The notes beneath the pieces are model-generated. The model saw nothing but the letters and a program-made list of their open reading frames with translations, had not been told where the DNA came from and did no database searches. This document shows positions 24,191-31,944 of a stretch of 47,330 nucleotides of DNA, in pieces. Every line of letters begins with the position of its first letter. Within the stretch, counting starts at the first letter, position 1. Origin of the DNA: Nostoc paludosum FACHB-159 (GTDB taxonomy: Bacteria > Cyanobacteriota > Cyanobacteriia > Cyanobacteriales > Nostocaceae). Made by a program: the position numbers and the translations under genes. Location: positions 1 to 47,330 of the forward strand of contig NZ_JACJTU010000052.1 in the NCBI RefSeq assembly GCF_014698835.1, in the 5' to 3' direction.

Positions 24191-25306
24191 TTAGGCTCCT
24201 AGAGATATTTGACTTAATAGTTTCAACCCCAATGCATTGATGAATTGGGGATTTTTCAAGACCACAAAACCTAAAGAGGCAAGGTTTTGATCCACTACTG
24301 GCAAGGAAACACCCCCACCCCAGGCGACAAGGTATTTAGCGCGGTCTAGATAATTGCCAGCAGTCACGAAATTGGCGAATTTCTCAATTCTGGTACTCCA
24401 CCAATCCTCAAGGCATTGGCTGTACTCTGTCTCGAACTTCTTGCCTGTGAGGTGGTTACCGCCGTATGTGAAAGTGCCTTCAAGAATCCCCTGGTTAACG
24501 AGACTGGGTGAGTGCTTCACATCCTTAGACAGCAGACTTACTCTGTCGTTTCGTTTGTCGAGAGCTTCTGCAATCATTGAGTGCAACTCACCGGCTCCAC
24601 CCTCAATTAGATGACGGTCTATGACTGCACCACTACCGTTGAATACGGTTACAAGCCAAGTGGATGAACCGATATCGAGAGCGATCGCCAATTCCGAGGG
24701 GTCTAGTACTAAAGATGCTTCACCGAATAAGCAGTGGGCAATGCTTCCAAAACCTTCAGGGTAAATGCCTGCAACCTCTATGTCAACCGACTTGGTGACA
24801 ATGGAACGAGTTACAGGATGCAGATGTTGGAAGGTGTGAATTCCTGACACTCTGCGTTTAATTTCAGTTGCCCAGCGTTCTGGGTTGTGATTGCTCAAAC
24901 TAATTGAAAGCTTGACACCATTGGGAATATTCAAAACTGCCAAGTCTGCAAGGATGCTTTCTAGTGCCAGTTCTGCTTTTTTGGCTTTGTCGTCATGAAG
25001 TAGGGTGTGGTCAGCCTGTGCTAGAGCTGCACTACCCCAAAAGAATTGAACGTCTTTTAAGTCAAGCCGGGTTCCTTCGACATACCGTACCCATGCCCCA
25101 TCTTTAGATATGGTTTCGTGGTGCATGAGGTTGCGGTTGCGAACTAGTGAGTATGCGGCTGGCATCATGATAGAAAAATCACCGATGATTGCCTTGCCAT
25201 ATCCTGCTCCTGCGTCCTTACCTCCTGTAAGGTCAGTTAGCCCCGAATTGGCGAATAAGTCGGCTTGAACCAGCCAATTTTTGGCATTGGTGTATGTGGT
25301 TGTCAT
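24191..25306 (-). CDS. Actin-like ATPase (second ParM-type protein)
   Basis: 371 residues from ATG 25306 (MTTTYTNAKNWL); the frame is open to 25492, but the upstream part is Lys/Ser-rich and lies in the promoter region. Actin-fold motifs: phosphate-1 DAGAGYGKAIIGDF (31-44), phosphate-2 ALDIGSSTWLVTVF (about 216-229) and the adenosine-region WGGGVSLPVVD near the C-terminus. The sequence is clearly different from the parM at 46494, so it is a separate actin-like lineage. It heads an operon with small proteins, a membrane protein and a HerA/FtsK-like ATPase, and diverges from a ribbon-helix-helix gene. Likely a filament for plasmid positioning or transfer. Confidence 0.8.
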   Translation of the reverse strand: MTTTYTNAKNWLVQADLFANSGLTDLTGGKDAGAGYGKAIIGDFSIMMPAAYSLVRNRNLMHHETISKDGAWVRYVEGTRLDLKDVQFFWGSAALAQADHTLLHDDKAKKAELALESILADLAVLNIPNGVKLSISLSNHNPERWATEIKRRVSGIHTFQHLHPVTRSIVTKSVDIEVAGIYPEGFGSIAHCLFGEASLVLDPSELAIALDIGSSTWLVTVFNGSGAVIDRHLIEGGAGELHSMIAEALDKRNDRVSLLSKDVKHSPSLVNQGILEGTFTYGGNHLTGKKFETEYSQCLEDWWSTRIEKFANFVTAGNYLDRAKYLVAWGGGVSLPVVDQNLASLGFVVLKNPQFINALGLKLLSQISLGA

Positions 25307-25493
25307 GGTTCTGTTGTTTGTTAAAGTCTTGATTTCTCTGGCTTTGGAGAATTTAGAGGCGCTTATCACCTTAAATCCACACATCCACTTGGTGGCAAGC
25401 CATAGCATCACTTTCTGGCTTCTGTTGCCTTTGTTAGGTGACTGTTTTTGGCTTGATGATGCTATAGTAGCAATGTATGCATTTTGCGTCAAG

Positions 25494-25508
25494 TGCTACG
25501 AAGTAGCA
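25494..25508. promoter_or_regulatory. TGCTAC-GAA-GTAGCA palindrome, candidate operator
   Basis: Perfect 6-bp arms across GAA, with another AGTAGCAA half-site at 25466-25473 (the palindrome's own is 25502-25509). It lies in the divergent gap between the actin-like operon and the ribbon-helix-helix gene, where an autoregulatory repressor would bind. Confidence 0.5.
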
Positions 25509-25558
25509 AGACGTTATCATCTAACAAGAAATAAACTAATGGGAGGAAGTAGTATTCT

Positions 25559-25762
25559 ATGAATTGTTCACAGAATGAGATTATGAGTAAACGAATATCG
25601 GTTGTGCTGCCAGATGATATAGGAGAAGTTGTAGAGAAAATGGCAGAGTCAGAAATGCGATCGCTTAGTCAGATGGGAGCAATCCTAATCGCTGAAGCAG
25701 TAAAATCTCGGCAAAGTGAAACACCAGCACCGAAGGACAAAAAAGATAAAGGTACACCATGA
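25559..25762 (+). CDS. CopG/ribbon-helix-helix DNA-binding protein
   Basis: 67 residues, or 59 if it starts at ATG 25583 (MSKRISVVLPDDIGEVVEKM). The first ATG has GGAGGA upstream and is slightly preferred. A short beta strand (RISVVLPD), a helix (IGEVVEKMAESE) and a second helix (LSQMGAILIAEAVKS) form a ribbon-helix-helix fold. The charged tail is likely disordered. It probably represses the divergent actin-like operon and itself. Confidence 0.78.
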   Translation: MNCSQNEIMSKRISVVLPDDIGEVVEKMAESEMRSLSQMGAILIAEAVKSRQSETPAPKDKKDKGTP

Positions 25763-25836
25763 CTGACGAAAGCCAGCTAGACATAAAGCGTTCCAAGGAG
25801 AAAATCGACCCAGTAACGGAACTAGGAACTGGTTAG
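25759..25836 (+). CDS. Very short frame overlapping the RHH gene stop
   Basis: 25 residues (MTDESQLDIKRSKEKIDPVT ELGTG), ATGA overlap with the upstream stop. Could be a truncated gene or leader peptide. Length alone gives little support. Confidence 0.25.
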   Translation: MTDESQLDIKRSKEKIDPVTELGTG

Positions 25837-25889
25837 CGGGCGTATCTTAAGACGACCCTTAACAATAATTTATATTTTTGAGGATTACC

Positions 25890-26015
25890 ATGATGAGTGA
25901 AACAGCGACCCAAATACCAATCACTGCAATCATCCCTATGCTGACGGCAATAGGTGATCGATCTTGGGAACAGTTCAAGCTCTCGAAATTAATTTTGCTG
26001 CCCAGTACGGTATAG
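25890..26015 (+). CDS. Short frame with good Shine-Dalgarno, possibly broken gene
   Basis: 41 residues (MMSETATQIPITAIIPMLTA, then IGDRSWEQFKLSKLILL). TTGAGGA lies just upstream of the ATG. The following 130 bp in another frame (LEINFAAQYGIEVWSDYLTF) also look coding-like, so this may be one gene split by a frameshift. No family recognised. Confidence 0.35.
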   Translation: MMSETATQIPITAIIPMLTAIGDRSWEQFKLSKLILLPSTV

Positions 26016-26164
26016 AGGTATGGTCAGACTATTTAACTTTCGCCTACTGCCAGCACTGGATAAAGGCTCTAATAAATGGCTATTGGTTCAAAAATGTAAT
26101 GCCAAGCATTAGGATCAGTACAATTCGTGCTGATTTCACTCATCATTAATCAAAAAAGTCTCTA

Positions 26165-26890
26165 ATGACTACCCTCAAAGACCCACCAACAAATTTTCAA
26201 CCCCCGCTTTATAACCAAGCAGCTTTTGACAAAATTAGGGAAGCAATAGACTATCAATCTACCCTTGCTCTAACGGCTGGTGGTTTGGCGATGGGTACGG
26301 GTGGTATGTTCCATCCGGTAGGTTGGTTAATTTTTGGATTGGCTTACAAGCCATTGGTAGTAACTCAAAAACTGGCACGGTTAGAAAGAATAGGCACTTC
26401 AATTTTTCGTGAATTTGAAAAAGAAGGAGTCCAAGTTTATCCAACAGTACCAGTAGAGAACAACAATCCTATAGACTTGTTTGTGAGATTTCCACAAACA
26501 ACTCACCTGTTTATCTCGATACGGTCGAAAGGAGATAGAGAAATTGTCTACAACGAAGCAAGGGAGGTTTTACAGGTCAAGCGCAAGGATAATAATGGAT
26601 TGAAAATATGGAAACCCTGCCCACTGGTAGAGTTAGCAGATTATGAAAAGTGGCTCACAAAAAATAGAGATAAGTTTTTGATGACCTCCCGTGAGGCTCA
26701 AAAGACTCCCACTGCAAAGGTTTTGCTTTTATGCCCTCCCACAAAGGCATCAGCAAATCACAAGGAACATCTTTATACGGAGATAGGAGATATGAGAGTT
26801 CTAGTTCTCAGGAGGAAAGGCAGTGCATTTGTCATTACAGAGTCGGAAGTCAACAACTTTGTTAGGGCTTGGTTATCCAAGTACAAGTAG
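26165..26890 (+). CDS. Hypothetical protein with membrane hairpin and nuclease-like core
   Basis: 241 residues. A Gly-rich hydrophobic segment (about 35-62, LALTAGGLAMGTGGMFHPVG and WLIFGLAYKPLVV) suggests a membrane hairpin near the N-terminus. The soluble part has NNPIDLFVRFPQTTHLFISI and EVLQVKRKD, an arrangement (D...hydrophobic strand...QVKR) that resembles a NERD/PD-(D/E)XK fold but lacks clear catalytic spacing. I believe similar proteins occur on other cyanobacterial plasmids. It is followed by a terminator hairpin at 26901. Confidence 0.6.
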   Translation: MTTLKDPPTNFQPPLYNQAAFDKIREAIDYQSTLALTAGGLAMGTGGMFHPVGWLIFGLAYKPLVVTQKLARLERIGTSIFREFEKEGVQVYPTVPVENNNPIDLFVRFPQTTHLFISIRSKGDREIVYNEAREVLQVKRKDNNGLKIWKPCPLVELADYEKWLTKNRDKFLMTSREAQKTPTAKVLLLCPPTKASANHKEHLYTEIGDMRVLVLRRKGSAFVITESEVNNFVRAWLSKYK

Positions 26891-26900
26891 GCTAAAAGTT

Positions 26901-26936
26901 GAAAACCCCGTTTCCCGTTGGGAGACCGAGGTTTTC
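26901..26936 (+). terminator. Hairpin after the 26165-26890 gene
   Basis: GAAAACCCCG pairs with CGAGGTTTTC (9 of 10), with an inner CCC/GGG stem, followed by AGATTTTC. It is weak in T-run but well placed, 10 bp after the stop. Confidence 0.55.
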
Positions 26937-27135
26937 AGATTTTCATTCACTTGGAATTGGGGATTGGGTTTCGCAGCCTAATTAGTATCCCTAATAGTAA
27001 TTTTATCTTACACGATTAGGTGTAAAGCCAATGTAATACTGGCTCACCAGATGTAAACAGCGTTTCAGGAATTTTAGCAAAGCGTGATTTTTGAACGTTT
27101 GTACTAGAAGATTACTGCCACGGGATAGCTCCAAT

Positions 27136-27159
27136 TCCTCCAACACACATACTGGAGGA
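27136..27159 (+). promoter_or_regulatory. Hairpin that can hide the rep operon ribosome binding site
   Basis: TCCTCCA (27136-27142) pairs perfectly with TGGAGGA (27153-27159). The latter contains the GGAGG Shine-Dalgarno for the GTG start at 27168. Candidate translational control of replication. Confidence 0.5.
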
Positions 27160-27167
27160 TTTGTAAA

Positions 27168-27407
27168 GTGTCACAAAAACAGCTATTTCAGGACTCAGCT
27201 ACCAACAAGCTGCTAGAAGCAACCAAAGCGAACCCTTGCCCTCACTGCGGGAAACCAAACTGGTGCTGCTTAATAGGTTGTTTTACAGTTTGCAACCGCG
27301 ATCGCTTTCATCAGCCTAACTATGCACTGGGTCAACCTAAACAATCGCCAACTTATGTATTAAGCAATTGTCAAAAATTAAATAATGTTCAAGGAGGTAT
27401 CGCGTAA
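27168..27407 (+). CDS. Small Cys-rich protein upstream of the primase-helicase
   Basis: 79 residues, start GTG 27168 with GGAGG nine bases upstream. CPHCGKPNWCC and a following C-x-H-like part (CFTVCNRDRFHQPNY) suggest a zinc-binding module. The stop overlaps the ATG of the primase-helicase (TAATG), so the two are translationally coupled. It is probably a zinc-finger accessory of replication or the split-off N-terminus of the larger protein. Confidence 0.7.
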   Translation: MSQKQLFQDSATNKLLEATKANPCPHCGKPNWCCLIGCFTVCNRDRFHQPNYALGQPKQSPTYVLSNCQKLNNVQGGIA

Positions 27408-30400
27408 TGGTTGCACAATTCCCCAATCAACAGGCGTTCGCCTCCTTCGACATCCGAAATTTTCAAGACCAGCTAGAGCCGTCCAAAACTAAAGATAAGT
27501 TTATTTGTCCAGTTTGTGGCGGGAATGACTTATCTATTGTCCCAGAAACCGGGAAGTACAGATGCTTTAACGGTTGTGAGTGCAAAGACATCCGGGAGGC
27601 GATTAAACCCTGGGCTGAAGTGGTGGCTCTAAGGGCAGGGGCTAATTACACTCCATCCCTAAACCGTTTGGCAGCAAAGCCCAAGAGAATCTTGCCCAAA
27701 AGTGCGCCAATTCCAGATGGTGAATTAGGTTTGGTGATGTTGACCCAAGCGGCAACAGATATTCCCCAACCTCAAAAGTTAACGAGTAGACCACCAAAAG
27801 ATGTTGAGGGCAGTGCCACCGAAACAATTTATCCTTACTCAGAGTCGCAATGGGTGGTTCGCTATCAGTGGCCAGATGCGAATAAGGAGAAAGGTTACAG
27901 CAAGACCTTTCGGCAATGGCATAGGCTTTCGGATGGCACACCCCAAATGAAAAAAGGCGATTTGCCTTGGGGAGCATATCGCATTGATGAAGCTCTAGCT
28001 GCTGCTAAATCAGTGAATGGAACCCCGGCACTACTCCAGCACGAAGGCGAGGGATGCGTAGAAGTTGGTCGCTCGCATGGTCTTGCTGGAATTACGTTTC
28101 AGGGCAGTGGATGGGATAAAAAGACTATCACGCCTGAATATCAACGCGCAATTGAAGCAGGCATAGGATTAATCGTTTTTCTGCATGACCCCGATGACAC
28201 TGGCTTGAAAAAACTCCAGACGTGTTCTGAATGTGCTGCCGAAGTAGGAATTGCATTTATTGGAATTAGCCCCAATAGCATCTGCCCCGATTTACCATAT
28301 AAATCGAGCGACATTAAAGAAATTTTGGGGCAAATGGAAGTACCAGAGTTTATCCGCAAGCTAGAAGAGGAGATCCACGCAGCAGTACAAGAGCGTAAGC
28401 GATCGCAAGAGTTGGCAGAATCTGAAACTATTGAAAAAGAAGTTACGGATTTATCTAATTTCAGTATAGATATTGACCCAGCAGACCCGGAGGCATTCTA
28501 CAAATCCGTCTGCCAATCCATGAATTTACCCTACTCTAACTGCGTAACGGCGGGTACTTTTGATGGCTGGGCTTACCGAAAAATCTTTCCTCAAACAGAA
28601 TGGATGGTACTGAATTCATCCTTTTACAAGTGGTCACAAGAGAATAACCAATGGCAACACCAAGATGATAATAAAGCTTACAAGCTCCTCGCTGACGCTG
28701 GAGAATCCGCTTACAAACTCTCTTACACAAAGACATTTGGCTGGAGAATAACCAAACCTTACGAAACTAACGCACACAAGGAATCTGCCTTTAAATATTG
28801 CCGCAGTCGCTTAGAACCAGCAGAACCACTGCCAACCAATACTCATTTATTAGGGTTTAACAATTGTGTTGTTGATTTGCGAACTGGTGAACAAATGCCT
28901 CATCGCAAAGATTTTTACCTCACTAATATTATTCCCCACGATTATGAAGCCAACAAACCATGCCCAGAAGTTTTTCTCAAATTTCTAAATGAGAGCTTTG
29001 GATCAGAATTGGTTGAAGTGATTCGGGCATTCACAAGTATGTTTTTAGACCCAACTGCCCCTTATGGTCGGTTTCCCCACTTAATTGGCTTAAGTGGTGG
29101 GGGCAAGGGGACGCTAGGAAGGTTTTGGAGTAGTTTATTTGGCGAATCCGGCTCTAGTAGCGCTTCACAATTTGCGGATATTTCTACACCGGAAGGACGA
29201 CATCAATATTTAAGTGGAAAGCGGATATTTGGATTCCCTGATGTAGGAGGTTATGCCGAAGGAGTCCGAGCTTTTTACGAATTAGTTGACAATGGGCCAA
29301 TGAGCGGACGTGCTTTATTCAATCCAGTGGCTTATTCAATCCAGTGGTACATTCGGTTTTGGATTGCCTCTGTAAGTCATCTACAGATCGAAAATGCTGG
29401 CGACGGTTGGATGCGTCGAGCTTACCCAATCCCAGTAAAAAACCGAGATGTAACCCCTGACCCAGACTTGTGGCTGAAGCTACAAGAGGTGAAGTCCGAC
29501 ATAATTTCTTGGGCTTTAGCAATGCCACGAGCAGAGCGCGATCGCATTTTGTTATCGCCTCCCTCTTCAGATCGAGCGAAGAATCTGGCGCTAGAGGCAT
29601 CTTTGTACGGGGACTCGACCAAATCCTTTGTGGACTTGTGCTTACGCCCCTCAACGAATGCAACATTTATACCACAAAGTCGTTTACACAGTTGGTATGT
29701 ACTTTACTGCCGAGAACATGGTTATGCACCTTTGGGGATGTCCAAATTTATTAGCCATTTAAAAACAGTCTTACCCCACAACTTCAAGGAACGTAGCTGG
29801 ACACCCACGGTCAACGGAAAGCGTGAAAGAATTCAGTCCCACTTTGCATTCATTGAACCACTGGCTGGGGTCTTTGAGATGAAAGTACCAGAGGGGCCAC
29901 CGGATTCTTCACAATCCTCTTCGGAATTTTGGTATTGCTTTAAAGATAAATGCCTTGAAGGGGGAATAGAGGAATTTGAAGAGTTTTTTCACCCGACCAA
30001 AACGCCAGAACCCTTACACAGCTTCCCTGTCCACCCTGTCCAACCACTAAATACCCCTCGACTTGACCCTGGACAGGCTGAAACCCTTACACAGCCTACC
30101 TGTCCACCCTGTCCAATTGTCCCCCCCCAAGAATTAGCATTGCAAAAAAAAGATGAAGAAAATTCTGAAACTGGAGTTAATCAATTTGTCAATTTAACTG
30201 ATAACCCTTCAGTCCCCAATGACTTTGTGGACAACCTGGACAGTCCTACTGTGACTGGGTTTGAGCCTGTCCAACAAGTTAATCTTGCCGAAAACTCTTT
30301 GGACAGCCTGGACAGCCCCTCTGTGACTGGGTTTTCTCCTCGACAAGATGCTTGGACACAAGTAAACCCTGATACTGCTTCGGCCCCAGTCATTGCGAAT

Positions 30401-30640
30401 TCAGTTCAATCGGCATCGGTGGCAAATATTGGTGTCAGCCTGGATCATGGACAATGGAAAGTTGGGGATAAAGTTGAGTTTTTCAACGACAGTGTTCGCA
30501 AGTGGCAAGTAGGAATCATTAAGAGCGTTCAACTAATGGAAACATATTTTTGTAGCGCAACAATTGACTATCGAGGTTTTAAAGGTAAAGTCTGCTCCAT
30601 AGAAATTTTCAGGAGTGATTGGATCAAATTTCTGCATTAG
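27407..30640 (+). CDS. Plasmid replication primase-helicase
   Basis: 1077 residues. An N-terminal zinc finger has C34-x2-C37 and C53/C57/C59 (FICPVCGGND, YRCFNGCEC). A TOPRIM-like/DUF3854 segment contains LLQHEGEGCVEVGRSHGLAG and GIGLIVFLHDPDDTGLKKL. A D5-type SF3 helicase has its P-loop GLSGGGKGTLGRF at about 561-573, with the usual final Ser/Thr context altered (GKGT). A Pro/Asp-rich linker with repeated SLDSPSVTGF units follows, and the C-terminal 55 residues resemble an SH3/Tudor-like domain (WKVGDKVEFFNDSVRKWQVG). This is the most likely replication initiator or replisome protein of the plasmid. An IS lies just after its stop codon. Confidence 0.85.
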   Translation: MVAQFPNQQAFASFDIRNFQDQLEPSKTKDKFICPVCGGNDLSIVPETGKYRCFNGCECKDIREAIKPWAEVVALRAGANYTPSLNRLAAKPKRILPKSAPIPDGELGLVMLTQAATDIPQPQKLTSRPPKDVEGSATETIYPYSESQWVVRYQWPDANKEKGYSKTFRQWHRLSDGTPQMKKGDLPWGAYRIDEALAAAKSVNGTPALLQHEGEGCVEVGRSHGLAGITFQGSGWDKKTITPEYQRAIEAGIGLIVFLHDPDDTGLKKLQTCSECAAEVGIAFIGISPNSICPDLPYKSSDIKEILGQMEVPEFIRKLEEEIHAAVQERKRSQELAESETIEKEVTDLSNFSIDIDPADPEAFYKSVCQSMNLPYSNCVTAGTFDGWAYRKIFPQTEWMVLNSSFYKWSQENNQWQHQDDNKAYKLLADAGESAYKLSYTKTFGWRITKPYETNAHKESAFKYCRSRLEPAEPLPTNTHLLGFNNCVVDLRTGEQMPHRKDFYLTNIIPHDYEANKPCPEVFLKFLNESFGSELVEVIRAFTSMFLDPTAPYGRFPHLIGLSGGGKGTLGRFWSSLFGESGSSSASQFADISTPEGRHQYLSGKRIFGFPDVGGYAEGVRAFYELVDNGPMSGRALFNPVAYSIQWYIRFWIASVSHLQIENAGDGWMRRAYPIPVKNRDVTPDPDLWLKLQEVKSDIISWALAMPRAERDRILLSPPSSDRAKNLALEASLYGDSTKSFVDLCLRPSTNATFIPQSRLHSWYVLYCREHGYAPLGMSKFISHLKTVLPHNFKERSWTPTVNGKRERIQSHFAFIEPLAGVFEMKVPEGPPDSSQSSSEFWYCFKDKCLEGGIEEFEEFFHPTKTPEPLHSFPVHPVQPLNTPRLDPGQAETLTQPTCPPCPIVPPQELALQKKDEENSETGVNQFVNLTDNPSVPNDFVDNLDSPTVTGFEPVQQVNLAENSLDSLDSPSVTGFSPRQDAWTQVNPDTASAPVIANSVQSASVANIGVSLDHGQWKVGDKVEFFNDSVRKWQVGIIKSVQLMETYFCSATIDYRGFKGKVCSIEIFRSDWIKFLH

Positions 30641-30644
30641 GGCC

Positions 30645-31832
30645 AGAACTTACGCATTGACAAATGAGACAAAGAATGTAGTAGCGAGAGGGAGAAAAGA
30701 ATAAGCGATCGCTAGCAGTAGGGGACTGAAAAGATAGATGATTTACACTGTCTCTATTGAGGGCATGGACAATCAGAGTAACTACCAAGCCATCCACTGC
30801 AAAGTGTGACCTCAACACTTACACTCTGTTTTTATTGGCAGAATCAAAGTATCCAGGTTGCACACGTTTAGCAGAGATTATGAAAGATTTGTCACATGAT
30901 AGTGTCAACAGATTTTTGCTACGTGAGCAGTATGAGCCGAAGGATTTATTTGATGAAGTTAAACTGCATATCAATTTAGTAGGCGGCACATTAAGTGCAG
31001 ACGATACGGTAATTGATAAACCTCATAGTGACCCAAAGTTAACAGAATTAATTGGTTACTATTATTCAGGAAGGCATCATCGTACAGTCAAAGGGATTCA
31101 GTTAATTACTTTGTACTATACCGATTTGTCCGGTAAGTCTGTCCCTCTAAATTATCGCATTTATAACAAACAAGAAGGTAAGACAAAGAATGGTTATTTG
31201 CGAGAAATGATTGCTGAGATTTTGAGTTGGGGATTGGAGCCTAAGACAGTAACTACCGATGCTTGGTATTCTAGCAAAGACAACGTAAAGTTCTTTAAAG
31301 ACAAGGGATTGACGTTTTTAACTGGTATAGCGAAAAATCGTTCATGTTCAGTTGATGGTAAAAATTTTACCCAAGTTCAAAATCTAGAAATTCCCGAAAT
31401 TGGTTTAGTAGTGCATCTAAAAAATTTTGGAAAAGTAAAAGTATTTAGGAAAAGTTTCAAAAACGGAACTCACAGATACTACATGATATATATAGCTGAA
31501 GAAGATGCACTACTTGGAATTAATCGAACAGATTTTAACACATTACATTCAATTCATTGGGGGATTGAATGCTACCACAGAGCTATTAAACAAGTATGTG
31601 GTATTGGTCGATTTATGGTGAGGACATCTGAGGCAATTAAAACTCACTTTTTTAGTGCAATTCGAGCTTTTACACAATTAGAATTAATGCGGGTAGAAGA
31701 GCTAATTGAAAATTGGTATGAACTCCAAAGAAATTTATCTCTTCAAGTAGCTCGTGACTTTATTTTAGAACACCTATCGCAGAAGTTGGCATTGACTGCA
31801 TAATATAATTTTTCTGTCAATGCGTAAGTTCT
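30645..31832 (+). mobile_element. Insertion sequence, IS701-like, 1188 bp
   Basis: 18-bp perfect terminal inverted repeats: AGAACTTACGCATTGACA at 30645-30662 and its complement at 31815-31832. They enclose one intact transposase gene. AGGG occurs at both outer sides (30639-30642 and 31834-31837) and could be the target duplication if the ends are shifted by a base or two. Confidence 0.9.
30757..31803 (+). CDS. IS701/IS4-superfamily DDE transposase
   Basis: 348 residues, apparently full length. DDE residues are plausible in LSADDTVIDKP (first Asp), VTTDAWYSSKDN (second Asp) and IHWGIECYHRAIKQVCGIGR (Glu in the Y-x-x-x-K-like context of IS4 relatives). HHRTVKGIQLITLYYTDLSG matches the IS701-type signature I recall from cyanobacteria. 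A helical C-terminus follows. It probably starts at the ATG 30757, 112 bp inside the left end. No frameshift, so the copy may be active. Confidence 0.9.
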   Translation: MRAWTIRVTTKPSTAKCDLNTYTLFLLAESKYPGCTRLAEIMKDLSHDSVNRFLLREQYEPKDLFDEVKLHINLVGGTLSADDTVIDKPHSDPKLTELIGYYYSGRHHRTVKGIQLITLYYTDLSGKSVPLNYRIYNKQEGKTKNGYLREMIAEILSWGLEPKTVTTDAWYSSKDNVKFFKDKGLTFLTGIAKNRSCSVDGKNFTQVQNLEIPEIGLVVHLKNFGKVKVFRKSFKNGTHRYYMIYIAEEDALLGINRTDFNTLHSIHWGIECYHRAIKQVCGIGRFMVRTSEAIKTHFFSAIRAFTQLELMRVEELIENWYELQRNLSLQVARDFILEHLSQKLALTA

Positions 31833-31944
31833 AAGGGCGTTAATTTGTCTCGATGCACTCAACGAAGAATCAATAGTTTAGGGGTTGGATTCCACGTATT
31901 GGCTCATACGTTTACTGCTGCACAACCGAGCGCTGTTAATGGCG

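Noticed and set aside
25964..26149. 61-codon frame starting MGTVQALEINFAAQ
   Set aside because: No ribosome site at its ATG; kept only as a possible second half of a frameshifted gene.
31833..31944. Possible coding remnant after the IS (LSRCTQRRINSLGVGFHVLA)
   Set aside because: It has no start and joining it to rep across the IS still meets the TAG stop, so it is not a severed rep end; too short to identify.
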